DNA of 64,000 bases from Sphingobacteriales bacterium 46-32 (lineage in GTDB: Bacteria > Bacteroidota > Bacteroidia > Chitinophagales > Chitinophagaceae): positions 930,001 to 994,000 of the forward strand of contig MKTY01000020.1 in NCBI GenBank assembly GCA_001898485.1, written 5' to 3'. Each line of letters opens with the position of its first letter. The first letter of the stretch is position 1. The notes beneath the pieces are model-generated. The model was not told the origin of the DNA, made no database searches, and was given only the letters and a program-made list of their open reading frames with translations. The position numbers were made by a program, and so were the translations under genes. Positions 1 through 9,254 of the stretch are shown here, in pieces.

Positions 1-56
1 GGGAGCGGGAGAAGCTGATTCGGGAAAAAGCAGAAAAAGGATACCGGCTTATATAA
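1..56 (+). CDS. C-terminal end of an upstream gene (partial)
   Basis: Reading from base 3 in frame gives a charged helical tail ending in the residues REKAEKGYRLI and a TAA stop at 54-56. Only 17 codons are inside the window, so the product cannot be named. It is directly followed by a hairpin that suits a gene end, which supports it being a real gene tail rather than chance. It converges with the large gene on the other strand. Confidence 0.45.
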   Translation, partial: EREKLIREKAEKGYRLI

Positions 57-59
57 AAT

Positions 60-90
60 AAATGCGGGAGGAAATGATCTTTCCGCATTT
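60..90. terminator. Hairpin between convergent genes
   Basis: AAATGCGG at 60-67 pairs with CCGCATTT at 83-90, with extra pairing inside the loop. It lies just after the stop at 54-56 and about 30 bp beyond the stop of the opposing gene at 120. It probably serves both convergent transcripts. There is no strong T-run on the plus side. Confidence 0.5.
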
Positions 91-119
91 ATCTATCTAT
101 CCTAATCCTGTAAAGACTG

Positions 120-3100
120 TTACTCCCCTTCATCTACCAGCTCAAGGCTGGAATAGACTGAGTATGCCTTTCTGTAACGGTCTGTTATTTCCTTTAATCG
201 CTGACTGCCGTTAACATTTACGAGTATATTCAACACATCTCTGAATGCTTCATTACTGAGCTCATTCAAAAGGTTACGCAAGGGCTCATGATCATCGCCC
301 GCATAGCTATTGTCCGTAAACACCGTCAATCCGTATTTCAGAAAATGATCAGAAATGAGCTGACGACCCTCCTGCACTATCAGTGGTACAGGTCTGCCCT
401 CGTCGATTTTGCCCGAATAAAAGATTTCCTCTTCAATAGAATCATCCAGCCAGTTGCGCAGATCAGTAACCATATTATGATAAGCAAAAAAGAAATTACC
501 CAGTCGCAATTGATTTTGAAACTGCAGCCTTTTTTCTTCTTCCACAATATGCTCCCAGCTCTCATATCTTTCGCGATATTTCGCGCGGTACTGCTCAGGA
601 GCATGATGGCTTAATATGAGACAGATCTGCTTATTGAATACGGCATCGGATATATTTTCAAACTGCTCCTGGTACGAAGCCATATACTCGATTACGTGGG
701 CCGGCAGTTTCTTTTCATCTTTATTAATCAGTGTCTGAATATAATTTTTGGCCAGTATAAGATAAGAGTTGAAACGCTCATTGCGGCCCGACCGGTTAAG
801 TATCTGTTCAATCTGATTGTGCAGATGTTGATTGTTTGGGTCCACATCGAGACAGGTTTTTAGTACCATTGGGTAACAGGGATGTTCTTCGGCATGTGCC
901 CAATCGCCCAGTATCTTGCCGGTACCTTCCTGGCGTATAATCTCATCTGTCTTTTGACTAAAACGCCGGTATTGAATAAAACCCTCTATTTCATTTCTTA
1001 TCTCTACATCCTCCAGCCTTTCACTACGCTCGTGCACTGCATGTACAAGTTGTTCGAAGTTGGCCTTGGTAAAACAGGTTGAATTCATAAGGTGCAGAGT
1101 AAACGTATCCAGTTCATACTCTTCCATATCCGGAAGTACATCGTTTTTAATAAATCTTATAAAAATGTCGCTGTTGACCTGGTCCTGCTGAAAACCGCTC
1201 ATTTGCATATTAGACAGCCCATGATAGAATACCTGTATAAACAACAGCTCATGATAAATATGCCTGTTTGACAATCTTGGTTCTATAATCTTTAGTCCGT
1301 TTGAAAAGTATAATGCAGCGTACAGGTTATGAATAGTGTGCACTTCGGCCGCTATCATCAGGTTGGTAATAAATTTATCATACACAGTTGGATTAATGAG
1401 TACCGGAAATTCTTTATAAATAACACCGCGTACATCCTGAAACTCATACTTGTGACATATCAGTTTCAGATGAAACATCCGGAGATTGAGTTCATTTTCA
1501 AAACCTATAAAATCAAGGCCATGCCATACAGCACCGGTTGACTGCAGCAGCGAGACGGTTTTGTTAATCGTTTTATACGTCCACAGATCAGCCATTTTAC
1601 CCACGGGCTGATATTTAACCTGAAACCATTTATTGACAATCAAGATCAGTTCATTAAATGCATCAACCAGGCCTTTGGGCTCATCGGTACCGTAGAGGCT
1701 GGCAGCCATTACATGGCCCGATGCCATGGCAATACCTGCAATCTCTGCCATCATGGTTTCGAGGAAAAACTCGTTGCTGATTACCTGGCGTTGGGTACGG
1801 AAGCGGTCTTCCAGCACATGTTGTAATACCGACGTAGCGCCATTGATGATCTGCGGAAATACCGCAATATCTTCCCGGCTTGCATATCCTGCTCTTACAC
1901 CTACGGCTACTGTCCAGAGTGCAAGCGGATAGTTTACAAAATCTGTCAGGCCAAAAGACCGGTCTGTAGAAGAACAAATTACCTCCTGCAGCCGGGCGGC
2001 CGTTTCAACTACCTGCCGGTAATCTGATTGCTCAAAAGAAGCTATCAGCAGATCAGCTTTGGGGCCGGGCAATTGTTTAAATAAAAAACCAAACAACTTA
2101 GCCTGCAGCCGGATATGGGTTTCTATGGATTCTACCTGCGAGCGGCTGGCAAACAACAACTGGCCGGTTGCATGATCGCGTACATGTACAATACTTTCCG
2201 GAGCAATCAGTTCTCCGTAAATCACCGCATGATTATCTGTTGCCGTTTCTATTGGAATCTCCTGCGGCAGTTTAAATGCCAGTTCATTGAGACGAGCCAG
2301 TTGTGGAATTATTTCGGCATGGCGAAGGCAGATATAGGCTGTCCAGCATGCCGCATACAGGTTTACACACCAGCTGCGATATAAACGCCAGTCGCCGTCT
2401 GTGCCTGCATTACGAATACGCAGACCAGACTGAATCTCATCTGCACCTGCTACTGCACTCTTTACCAGGTCGGGTATACTGACACGGCGGAATGCGGCTG
2501 TACGCAATACGCCATTGATGGTATAGATATATGCTTCGAGCAGGTAAAAGAGTACTGTATTAATCGGATAAGCTTCCAGCTCGCTGTTATGCAATTTGCG
2601 TAATGTATCGAATCCGGTATTGCATAAATGAAAAGCCAGCTTATCAAACCAAAACATCTCATACTTATGTTGTGCCCGCAAACGGTCAAACCAGTAAAGC
2701 GCCCAAAAGGCGTGCCCTACACGGCTATCCGGCAACCGCAGGTTTTCAAAAAAAACCATGCGGCCCGGCACGCGGTAATATGCTGAACTGGGGTTTAGTA
2801 CAAGCTGAGCTTCCCTGACCACCCAAATGGTATTATTTTCTATTGAGATGAGGTCTTTCAGATGCTCATCTTTTATCAATGCATCTCTGATACTTTGAAT
2901 ACTCTGGTTGGTAAATGTGGCCTGTCTGAGAAATACTTTAAGCAGTTCTGAACGATATTTATTATTCTTAAAAACGGTGTCCATTTCAAAATCGCCGAAC
3001 TCAATCCTGCCCGTATCTGAAGTAAGTGCAAGCAGATAAAGAAGCTCCAGTTTGCCAAACTGATCAGTAGCTACCTGCTGCTGACGGTAGGCGAGCAATT

Positions 3101-4187
3101 TCTTTTCTACCCATTGCAGGTTGCTGATGTCTTCGCATACTGCCGAGACGGTTACGAAATGAGCCTGATCATCGGGGAAGCCATTATCCACAGTAAGCTT
3201 TTTCTTCTGCTCGAGTGTGAGTGGTTGCAGGTCATAATGTACGATCTTCTGAAAAACAGCACTGTTGTGCTGCAGCAGTGGTTCAATTAAAAGTGATAAC
3301 CGCTCATTATCATCGCGTTCAAATATGATCCAGCTTTCGTTCTGCCCCACTGTGCGGCTACGCGGGTCATCATATTGAGAAAAATATTTCCGGACAACGT
3401 AACGGGTAACTTCATCCAGGTCCTGAAACTTATCAACGATTACCAGTTTGGGTTTAATAGCAAGCATTTCAAAGGCCATGGCAGACAGCAACATTTCATA
3501 CGCATTATAATTGTCTGGTTTTTTGCCTTCCCTCACCTGGCACACAAAAGATTCCACGTCATTTACCAGTTGATCCAGCGTGTCAGGCTTTATGCTCAGT
3601 TTGTCTTTTTGAATAAAATACCTGGCCACAAAACAGAGTACCAGACTCACGGCTGCTATAGAGAGGTATAATGGTTTCAGCAAATTGGCAAAACCGCCGG
3701 TAGCGGATATATCGTTGGTGACAAGACCCACCAGTACTGGTGTAATAAATGAGCCGAGGCAAATAAGCAGCGTTGACAACCTGAATACGGAATAAAAGTC
3801 GCTCACCAATCCCTGTTGCTGCGCCAGATCAGCAAAGCGTTTTGTGCCTATCAGCTCAACCACCTGCGGGAGTTTACCTTTTAGCTGCCTCGAAAGGCAT
3901 ACGATATGAAATACAGAGCGCTCTTTGCTTATCCATTCTGTAGCACGTTCGCGCACCAGCTCGGCCGCCCAGGTCATACCATCTTTGGGCTTTACAGTTA
4001 TACAATTGATTTTGAGGTCAAGCTTTTCGGAAAGAATTGCTGATTCGGCCAGTGTTTCGAGTTTGGCGATACGCCCATCGGCCTGGTTTCTTATCTGTCG
4101 GGAGGCCACTCTTTTTTCTGATACCTGACCCTCCTGGCAGAATTTAGCCAGGTCCGTAATGCTTAAAAACGTTCGGTTCGTCCTCAT
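120..4187 (-). CDS. Large membrane protein, KAP-like P-loop NTPase with degenerate Walker A
   Basis: This is a 1355-residue protein of unknown function. Around residues 61-80 a strand runs into VKPKDGMTWAAEL, placed like a Walker A loop, but the first Gly is Val and the catalytic Lys is Met (M71). Two hydrophobic membrane segments follow at about 137-157 and 170-192. A Walker B-like strand LVIVDKFQDLD lies at 248-258 and a sensor-like strand SWIIFERDD at 285-293. Membrane helices inserted between Walker A and B are the hallmark of KAP NTPases (Kidins220/PifA class), so I infer a KAP-like domain that may not hydrolyse ATP. The remaining roughly 1000 residues look mostly alpha-helical, with no motif I recognise. 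The gene stands alone, starting at ATG 4187 with about 200 bp of non-coding DNA upstream. A STAND-type NTPase is the main alternative. Confidence 0.6.
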   Translation of the reverse strand: MRTNRTFLSITDLAKFCQEGQVSEKRVASRQIRNQADGRIAKLETLAESAILSEKLDLKINCITVKPKDGMTWAAELVRERATEWISKERSVFHIVCLSRQLKGKLPQVVELIGTKRFADLAQQQGLVSDFYSVFRLSTLLICLGSFITPVLVGLVTNDISATGGFANLLKPLYLSIAAVSLVLCFVARYFIQKDKLSIKPDTLDQLVNDVESFVCQVREGKKPDNYNAYEMLLSAMAFEMLAIKPKLVIVDKFQDLDEVTRYVVRKYFSQYDDPRSRTVGQNESWIIFERDDNERLSLLIEPLLQHNSAVFQKIVHYDLQPLTLEQKKKLTVDNGFPDDQAHFVTVSAVCEDISNLQWVEKKLLAYRQQQVATDQFGKLELLYLLALTSDTGRIEFGDFEMDTVFKNNKYRSELLKVFLRQATFTNQSIQSIRDALIKDEHLKDLISIENNTIWVVREAQLVLNPSSAYYRVPGRMVFFENLRLPDSRVGHAFWALYWFDRLRAQHKYEMFWFDKLAFHLCNTGFDTLRKLHNSELEAYPINTVLFYLLEAYIYTINGVLRTAAFRRVSIPDLVKSAVAGADEIQSGLRIRNAGTDGDWRLYRSWCVNLYAACWTAYICLRHAEIIPQLARLNELAFKLPQEIPIETATDNHAVIYGELIAPESIVHVRDHATGQLLFASRSQVESIETHIRLQAKLFGFLFKQLPGPKADLLIASFEQSDYRQVVETAARLQEVICSSTDRSFGLTDFVNYPLALWTVAVGVRAGYASREDIAVFPQIINGATSVLQHVLEDRFRTQRQVISNEFFLETMMAEIAGIAMASGHVMAASLYGTDEPKGLVDAFNELILIVNKWFQVKYQPVGKMADLWTYKTINKTVSLLQSTGAVWHGLDFIGFENELNLRMFHLKLICHKYEFQDVRGVIYKEFPVLINPTVYDKFITNLMIAAEVHTIHNLYAALYFSNGLKIIEPRLSNRHIYHELLFIQVFYHGLSNMQMSGFQQDQVNSDIFIRFIKNDVLPDMEEYELDTFTLHLMNSTCFTKANFEQLVHAVHERSERLEDVEIRNEIEGFIQYRRFSQKTDEIIRQEGTGKILGDWAHAEEHPCYPMVLKTCLDVDPNNQHLHNQIEQILNRSGRNERFNSYLILAKNYIQTLINKDEKKLPAHVIEYMASYQEQFENISDAVFNKQICLILSHHAPEQYRAKYRERYESWEHIVEEEKRLQFQNQLRLGNFFFAYHNMVTDLRNWLDDSIEEEIFYSGKIDEGRPVPLIVQEGRQLISDHFLKYGLTVFTDNSYAGDDHEPLRNLLNELSNEAFRDVLNILVNVNGSQRLKEITDRYRKAYSVYSSLELVDEGE

Positions 4188-4332
4188 GGTTGAAATGTGC
4201 TTGCTGAGTTAATATCCGGGTATGGAGCGTGCTGGATAGTTTAACGAACGGTATCGGATAAGGCAGGCGGCAGGATACCTAATTTAAGCTGAGTTGACGG
4301 AATATCAAAGAAAATAATCGATTACAGGCTTT

Positions 4333-4369
4333 AAAAAATCGAGGCTGCCTCAACACTATGAGACAGCCT
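4333..4369 (-). terminator. Rho-independent terminator
   Basis: AGGCTGCCTCA at 4342-4352 pairs with TGAGACAGCCT at 4359-4369 with one mismatch. On the minus strand the hairpin is followed by six T (4338-4333). It sits 26 bp after the stop of the lipoprotein gene that ends at 4395, so it is that gene's terminator. Confidence 0.85.
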
Positions 4370-4394
4370 GGTTTATAATCCGTGTTTACCGTGG

Positions 4395-5945
4395 CTAACC
4401 GCGGCTGATAGAGCCTCCAATCTGTGTTACGAGGCTACTGGTTGTAAAATTTGTGCCGGCTGTACCTGGAGTATATATGCCGGATGTATACAACCCATTA
4501 AACTGAACAGCACTGGCAACACTGCCACCGGTATAGATCGTATAGGTGGTATTACTTTTAAATTTTGATCCTGCTACAAGCATAGTACTATAACTCACGG
4601 GAGCAAGAAAAGTGAGGGCTTCGCTTCCATCTGCCGCGCGTATATGCATCAGTTCACTGGCGTTGCCGGCACCACGTATCAGCGATGGCACGGTTGATAC
4701 ACTGGCAGTTGGACCACTCGTAGCACCACCAATTGCAACCAGCTGACCACCCGTAATCTTAAGTGTTCGGGCATCGCAATCAATACCCGCTTCGGGTGCC
4801 CGGGCTCCAATAGCCACTATCTTACCACCGGTAATTGTAAAAATACCGTTGCTGTCCATTGCATCATTGCCCGTACTATAACTATACACCCGTCCGCCAT
4901 TTATATAAATCGCCGTACCTGCATTTAGTCCATCATCTGCCGTCACGGTAGCTATGTCACCGTTGTTGATGGTAAGCGCAGACTTGCTTTCAATGCCCTC
5001 ACCTGCCGATGACTGCACACGAATAGTACCACCGTTGATCGTCACATAAGGCGTTATATCCGGATCACCCTCTTCATAACTGGCCGCAATACCATCATCA
5101 CCTGTCTGTAAGACAAAAACACCATCATTTATTATAATATAACCTTCTTCACACTCTATACCATCGCTTGCGGCAGTAATCGTAAGACTACCGCCATCTG
5201 CAATAAATGCATCGTTGCTATGAATGCCATCTGTAACTGCGCCGGTGATTGTAATTGCCCCGCTTCTTACTCTTATATAATCATCGCTGCAAATAGCATG
5301 CTTGTAATTGCCTTTAACTGACAGGGCACCGGCGCCACTGAATATGATCTGTCCTTCGCTAAACAAGGTGCCTTTCATGTCTTCATCATTTACGGCTGCC
5401 GCATACGAAGCGCCATCGGTCAGGCTGTTACTGCTATTATCTGCGAGTACGATAAATGCCCGTTTGGATGATTGTATGTTAATAGCAGGTCCGTCTGTAT
5501 TTGTCAGCGAAAGTCCGTTGAGTGTGAGCTTGAATTTTTTATCACTATAAATCTTCACTGATCCATTGCTGCCGGATCCGCTGAGTATATACTCTACTTC
5601 GGCAACGGTAGCGGTAATTACCACGTCACCATTGGTGGTCGCAATGGTTACACCATTCCCATCAAGAGGATTGTCTATACTGATCGTACTGCCAAACTGT
5701 ATGCTGACAGTTTTGGAAAAAACGGAGTTTTCGACAAGGTCATCCGGATCTGCACCTACATCTGTTGACCCTTCTGCTGTACCGGACACAATGCCTGTAC
5801 TGTCAATCGAAACACTCGTACCACCCGCAGTACCGCTGCCGGTATCAGTTGAATCTGATTTGGAGCAGCTGTTAAGTACAATTAAGATAAAAAGAGAAAT
5901 AATTGCAAATGGCTGTTTTGCAAGCCGGCCTGGTTGGCGTGTCAT
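4395..5945 (-). CDS. Lipoprotein with carbohydrate-binding beta-helix domain (Cthe_2159/DUF4353-like)
   Basis: This is a 516-residue surface lipoprotein. The N-terminus is a lipoprotein signal with the lipobox LNSC and lipidated Cys27, followed by a Ser/Thr/Gly-rich linker. From about residue 85 the chain is built of short repeated beta strands such as GIHSNDAFIADGGSLTI, TADDGLNAGTAIYINGG and GNDAMDSNGIFTITGGK. This is the pattern of the right-handed beta-helix in the Cthe_2159 polysaccharide-binding family, where the acidic DG and DD turns bind calcium. I infer binding of acidic or plant-type polysaccharide at the cell surface, with no catalytic role visible. It has its own promoter and terminator, so it is a single-gene unit beside the GH95 fucosidase. 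The family call is confident; the ligand is not known. Confidence 0.82.
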   Translation of the reverse strand: MTRQPGRLAKQPFAIISLFILIVLNSCSKSDSTDTGSGTAGGTSVSIDSTGIVSGTAEGSTDVGADPDDLVENSVFSKTVSIQFGSTISIDNPLDGNGVTIATTNGDVVITATVAEVEYILSGSGSNGSVKIYSDKKFKLTLNGLSLTNTDGPAINIQSSKRAFIVLADNSSNSLTDGASYAAAVNDEDMKGTLFSEGQIIFSGAGALSVKGNYKHAICSDDYIRVRSGAITITGAVTDGIHSNDAFIADGGSLTITAASDGIECEEGYIIINDGVFVLQTGDDGIAASYEEGDPDITPYVTINGGTIRVQSSAGEGIESKSALTINNGDIATVTADDGLNAGTAIYINGGRVYSYSTGNDAMDSNGIFTITGGKIVAIGARAPEAGIDCDARTLKITGGQLVAIGGATSGPTASVSTVPSLIRGAGNASELMHIRAADGSEALTFLAPVSYSTMLVAGSKFKSNTTYTIYTGGSVASAVQFNGLYTSGIYTPGTAGTNFTTSSLVTQIGGSISRG

Positions 5946-6003
5946 GGTTTACCAGTTTTAAGTAAGGAAATATGTTGACGAAGCAGGCAGTTTGGAGGTA
6001 ATT

Positions 6004-6054
6004 CAAACATAGCCTGCATACATCTTTATTCCCAATCTGTACCGGTTAACCGGT
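6004..6054 (-). promoter_or_regulatory. Promoter and 14-bp palindromic operator for the carbohydrate-binding lipoprotein
   Basis: On the minus strand TATGTTTG (6011-6004) matches the Bacteroidota -7 consensus TAnnTTTG. A TTG lies 21 bp upstream of it (6035-6033). The predicted start of transcription is near 5997, about 50 bp before the ATG at 5945. A perfect palindrome ACCGGTTAACCGGT lies just upstream at 6041-6054, placed for an activator or repressor. Confidence 0.55.
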
Positions 6055-6085
6055 TTATTGTACCGATTATTTCCTTATATTAAAA

Positions 6086-8482
6086 TCAAAGTACCCGCAA
6101 AAGATTATTCAGTTGATAAGCACCGCCGGCTTTCATTGACAATGTGATGGTTTTGTCAGCATATTTTATTGTAAAGACTCCGCCGAGCCGGCTATGTAAT
6201 TTTGCTCTTACCAGCTTTCCTTTTTTCCAGGTAATATCGACTTCCACTCCTCCCTGGGCGCATAGTCCGGTCACATGGCCATCGGCCCAGGAGTCGGGCA
6301 ATGCGGGTAAAAGCTGGATATGCTGCGCCTGGCTCTGCAACAACATTTCGGCTACTGCTGCCGTGACGCCCAGGTTACCATCTATCTGAAAAGGTGGATG
6401 CAGATCAAAGAGGTTGGGTGCCGATTTTTTTATCAATACTTCATTGATCGCTTTCAATGCTTCATTGCCCTGAAGTAACCGTGCACGTAAACTACCCACC
6501 CAGGCGGCACTCCATCCGGTATGCCCGCCTCCGTGGCTGAGGCGGTATTCCAGTGAGCGGCGTGTGGCCTCTGCCAGGGCGGGCGTTTGTTGCATCGAGA
6601 TAGCCTGGCCGGGATACAGGGCATACAAATGTGAGATATGCCGATGCCCGGGCTCAGGTTCACCGTAGGGTTGTGCCCATTCCTGAAGGCGTCCGTCTTT
6701 ACCAACAGCGGGTTGCAGCAATCGGCTGCGCGCTATGCGTATTGAATCAACAAACGGATCTTTATCATTTAACACAAGCGCAGCCTTCTCCACACTGCCA
6801 AACAATTCATCAATCACTTCCTGATCGTGCGAAGGCCCCATGCTGATGGTGCCGCGGCTGCCATCGGGTGCTTCAAAACTATTTTCGGGGCTGGCTGCAG
6901 GACCCGAAACCAGTTTTTGGCTCACGGGATCAGGTACCAGCCAGTCCATATAAAAACGTGCTCCTTCTTTGAGCAGGGGATAAACTTCGCGCAGATACGT
7001 TTTATCGTTTGTAAACAGATAATGTTCCCACAGATGGCGTGCTATCCACCCACTGGTGCCGGGAGTAAGCCCCCAGGAGGGATGCTCGCCGGGGGCGGTA
7101 AAACCCCATACGTTTACAATCGTGTTGATACACCAGCCACGCATACCAAACTGAACCGCAGCAGAGCGGGTGGCAGGGGCCTGAAGCGACTGTATAAAGC
7201 GGATTAGTGAAAGATGAATATCGCCCAGGTTGCATACTTCTGCCGGCCAGTAATTCATCTGCACGTTGATATTGGTATGATAGTCGGCATTCCACGGTGT
7301 CTGGATCTTATTGGCCCAGATACCCTGCAGGTTGGCCGGCAGCGTATTTGGGCGCGCCGAAGCAATCAGCAGGTAACGGCCATAATGAAAATATAATTGA
7401 GAAAGAAACGGATCATCGCCCAGACTGCGTATCCGCTGCAGACGCTCATCGGTAGCCAGTGTATCTGCCGTAGCAGGCGCCAGCTGCAGTTGTACCCGTT
7501 TATAATAATACTGATGATCTCTTATGTGCTGTGTACGCAGCGACGAATAGGTTGTTTTCAATGCCTGTTGCAATTCTTTGCTGAGTTGCGCCTGATAGTT
7601 ATTTCCTTTATAAACGGGGTATACGGGCAAATAATCGGTAGCGGCAGATAAGAAAAGAATTACTTCATCGGCACCTTTCACATACACGCGGCCATCACGG
7701 AAAAGAAGATTGCCCCCTTTATGCTGAGCCTGTAGTCGTGCAGCATATTGCATACCTGCACCTCCGCTGCCATTATTTAACACCCCTTTCATCTCCAGTG
7801 CATCGGCAGTAGCCGAAGTCGAAAAACGCTCGGGCCGGTCAAGCGAAGCAGTAAATGATATGGCGGCTTTCTTACTGGCCCTGATACGAACGACCAGTAC
7901 AGATGGTCGTGTGCTTACGAAATACTCGCGTTCAAATAAAACGCCCTGTTGACGGTACTGTACTTTAACCATCGCCTCATTGAGATCCAGTTCACGGCGA
8001 TAATCGGTGTAGGCTCCAGATTGGTCAAACTGCAGCCGCAGGTCGCCGAGTGTTTGATAGCAACCAAAAGGTACATTGGCGCCGCTGCCGTTGCCTGATC
8101 CTGCTCCGGCACATACCTGGGTTTTATTGGTCAGCTCAGTTGCCTCTTTGAATTTTCCGGCAAACAAAAGTGCTCTTATCTGTGGCAGATACTTCGCCGC
8201 TTCGGGATTATCATTGTCGGAAGGTCCTCCGCTCCACAATGATTTTTCGTTGAGCTGCACACGCTCCTGGTTTACATCTCCAAATACCATAGCACCCAGT
8301 TGTCCATTGCCCAGGGGCAACGCCTTTATCCATTCGGGGTCATCGCTGTACGGCGGCATTGTATCCGGCACCAGTGCATTTGCCGGCTGCCGGTACCAAA
8401 GCCGGGCAGGCTGTGCCAGCAATGCTGTATTACTTACTAATAACAGGAAAAAAAGAAGAACGAAGAGTCTGCTGTTCCGCAT
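6086..8482 (-). CDS. Glycoside hydrolase family 95 protein, probable alpha-L-fucosidase
   Basis: This is a 798-residue secreted enzyme. A signal peptide covers residues 1-23 (cleavage after LLAQ). The N-terminal beta domain has the family signature KALPLGNGQLGAMVFG at about 53-68 and the LNEKSLWSGGP segment. The catalytic (alpha/alpha)6 region carries NINVQMNYWPAE at 404-415, where N404 and N406 correspond to the two Asn that activate water in the inverting mechanism. The general acid Glu is E533 in SPENSF, and D701 is in FQIDGNLG. All key residues of the characterised GH95 1,2-alpha-L-fucosidase are present and the length is normal. It should release terminal L-fucose, or L-galactose in some members, from glycans in the periplasm. 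It starts 58 bp after the LytT-type regulator gene on the same strand and could be read from the same transcript. Confidence 0.92.
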   Translation of the reverse strand: MRNSRLFVLLFFLLLVSNTALLAQPARLWYRQPANALVPDTMPPYSDDPEWIKALPLGNGQLGAMVFGDVNQERVQLNEKSLWSGGPSDNDNPEAAKYLPQIRALLFAGKFKEATELTNKTQVCAGAGSGNGSGANVPFGCYQTLGDLRLQFDQSGAYTDYRRELDLNEAMVKVQYRQQGVLFEREYFVSTRPSVLVVRIRASKKAAISFTASLDRPERFSTSATADALEMKGVLNNGSGGAGMQYAARLQAQHKGGNLLFRDGRVYVKGADEVILFLSAATDYLPVYPVYKGNNYQAQLSKELQQALKTTYSSLRTQHIRDHQYYYKRVQLQLAPATADTLATDERLQRIRSLGDDPFLSQLYFHYGRYLLIASARPNTLPANLQGIWANKIQTPWNADYHTNINVQMNYWPAEVCNLGDIHLSLIRFIQSLQAPATRSAAVQFGMRGWCINTIVNVWGFTAPGEHPSWGLTPGTSGWIARHLWEHYLFTNDKTYLREVYPLLKEGARFYMDWLVPDPVSQKLVSGPAASPENSFEAPDGSRGTISMGPSHDQEVIDELFGSVEKAALVLNDKDPFVDSIRIARSRLLQPAVGKDGRLQEWAQPYGEPEPGHRHISHLYALYPGQAISMQQTPALAEATRRSLEYRLSHGGGHTGWSAAWVGSLRARLLQGNEALKAINEVLIKKSAPNLFDLHPPFQIDGNLGVTAAVAEMLLQSQAQHIQLLPALPDSWADGHVTGLCAQGGVEVDITWKKGKLVRAKLHSRLGGVFTIKYADKTITLSMKAGGAYQLNNLLRVL

Positions 8483-8540
8483 CCGGATTTTATTTAAACT
8501 AAATTAAGTCCATTCGGCGGATTGGCTGCATGGTTCTCCA

Positions 8541-9254
8541 TTAATCTGTACTGCCTTTAAATGCAGCGGCCACCTGTTCTTTATAATGGCTGCTAACCGG
8601 CACTACCTGGTCTCCGGTAAGAACCAGTTCTGCTGTTCGCATGACGCGAATCGCCGAAAGATTTACTATAAAAGATTTGTGCGTACGCACAAACAATGAT
8701 GAGGGCAATTCCTCTTCCAGGTTTTTCATGCGTTGATAAACGAGATAGGTTCGCTGTACTGTCACTACTTTTACATAATCACGCGACCCCTCTATATACA
8801 GGATAGCTGCAAAAGGAATACGAAGCCAGCCTTCCTTTTCCTTTACAGACAGGAAATCGACAGGTGCAGTACCAGAGAACGCTTGCTGAGTTGCAGCATG
8901 CTGCAACATATCTTTCACCTTATTGACCGCCTGCTCAAAACGCTCATACGAAAATGGTTTTAGCAGGTAGTCGGCCACATTCAGATCATAGCCCTGCAAC
9001 GCATATTCGGCATGAGCGGTGGTAAAAATTACCTTTGGCGGATTGGCAAGCGACTTAAGAAATGTGATACCATTGACCAGGGGCATATCAATATCCAGAA
9101 ATATCAGGTCGGGCCTGTTTTGCTCCACTTTGGCAAAAGCTTCCATAGCATTCCGGCTTTTACCCACAAGCACTAATCCCTCTGTACGGAGAATATACTG
9201 CTCCAGTATCTGGTGTGCGATCACTTCATCATCTGCAATAAGACATTTAATCAT
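8541..9254 (-). CDS. LytTR-type response regulator
   Basis: This 237-residue regulator has a receiver domain at 1-120 with the acidic pair D8/D9, phospho-acceptor D54 in IFLDIDMP and Lys99 in YLLKPF. A LytTR DNA-binding domain follows at about 135-235, with the segments IEGSRDYVKV and FVRTHKSFIVNL. The ATG overlaps the stop of the histidine kinase gene by four bases (ATGA at 9251-9254), so the two are translationally coupled and form one LytS/LytT-type pair. The targets are unknown. The nearest candidates are the GH95 gene just downstream and the outer-membrane barrel gene that diverges from the kinase. Confidence 0.93.
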   Translation of the reverse strand: MIKCLIADDEVIAHQILEQYILRTEGLVLVGKSRNAMEAFAKVEQNRPDLIFLDIDMPLVNGITFLKSLANPPKVIFTTAHAEYALQGYDLNVADYLLKPFSYERFEQAVNKVKDMLQHAATQQAFSGTAPVDFLSVKEKEGWLRIPFAAILYIEGSRDYVKVVTVQRTYLVYQRMKNLEEELPSSLFVRTHKSFIVNLSAIRVMRTAELVLTGDQVVPVSSHYKEQVAAAFKGSTD

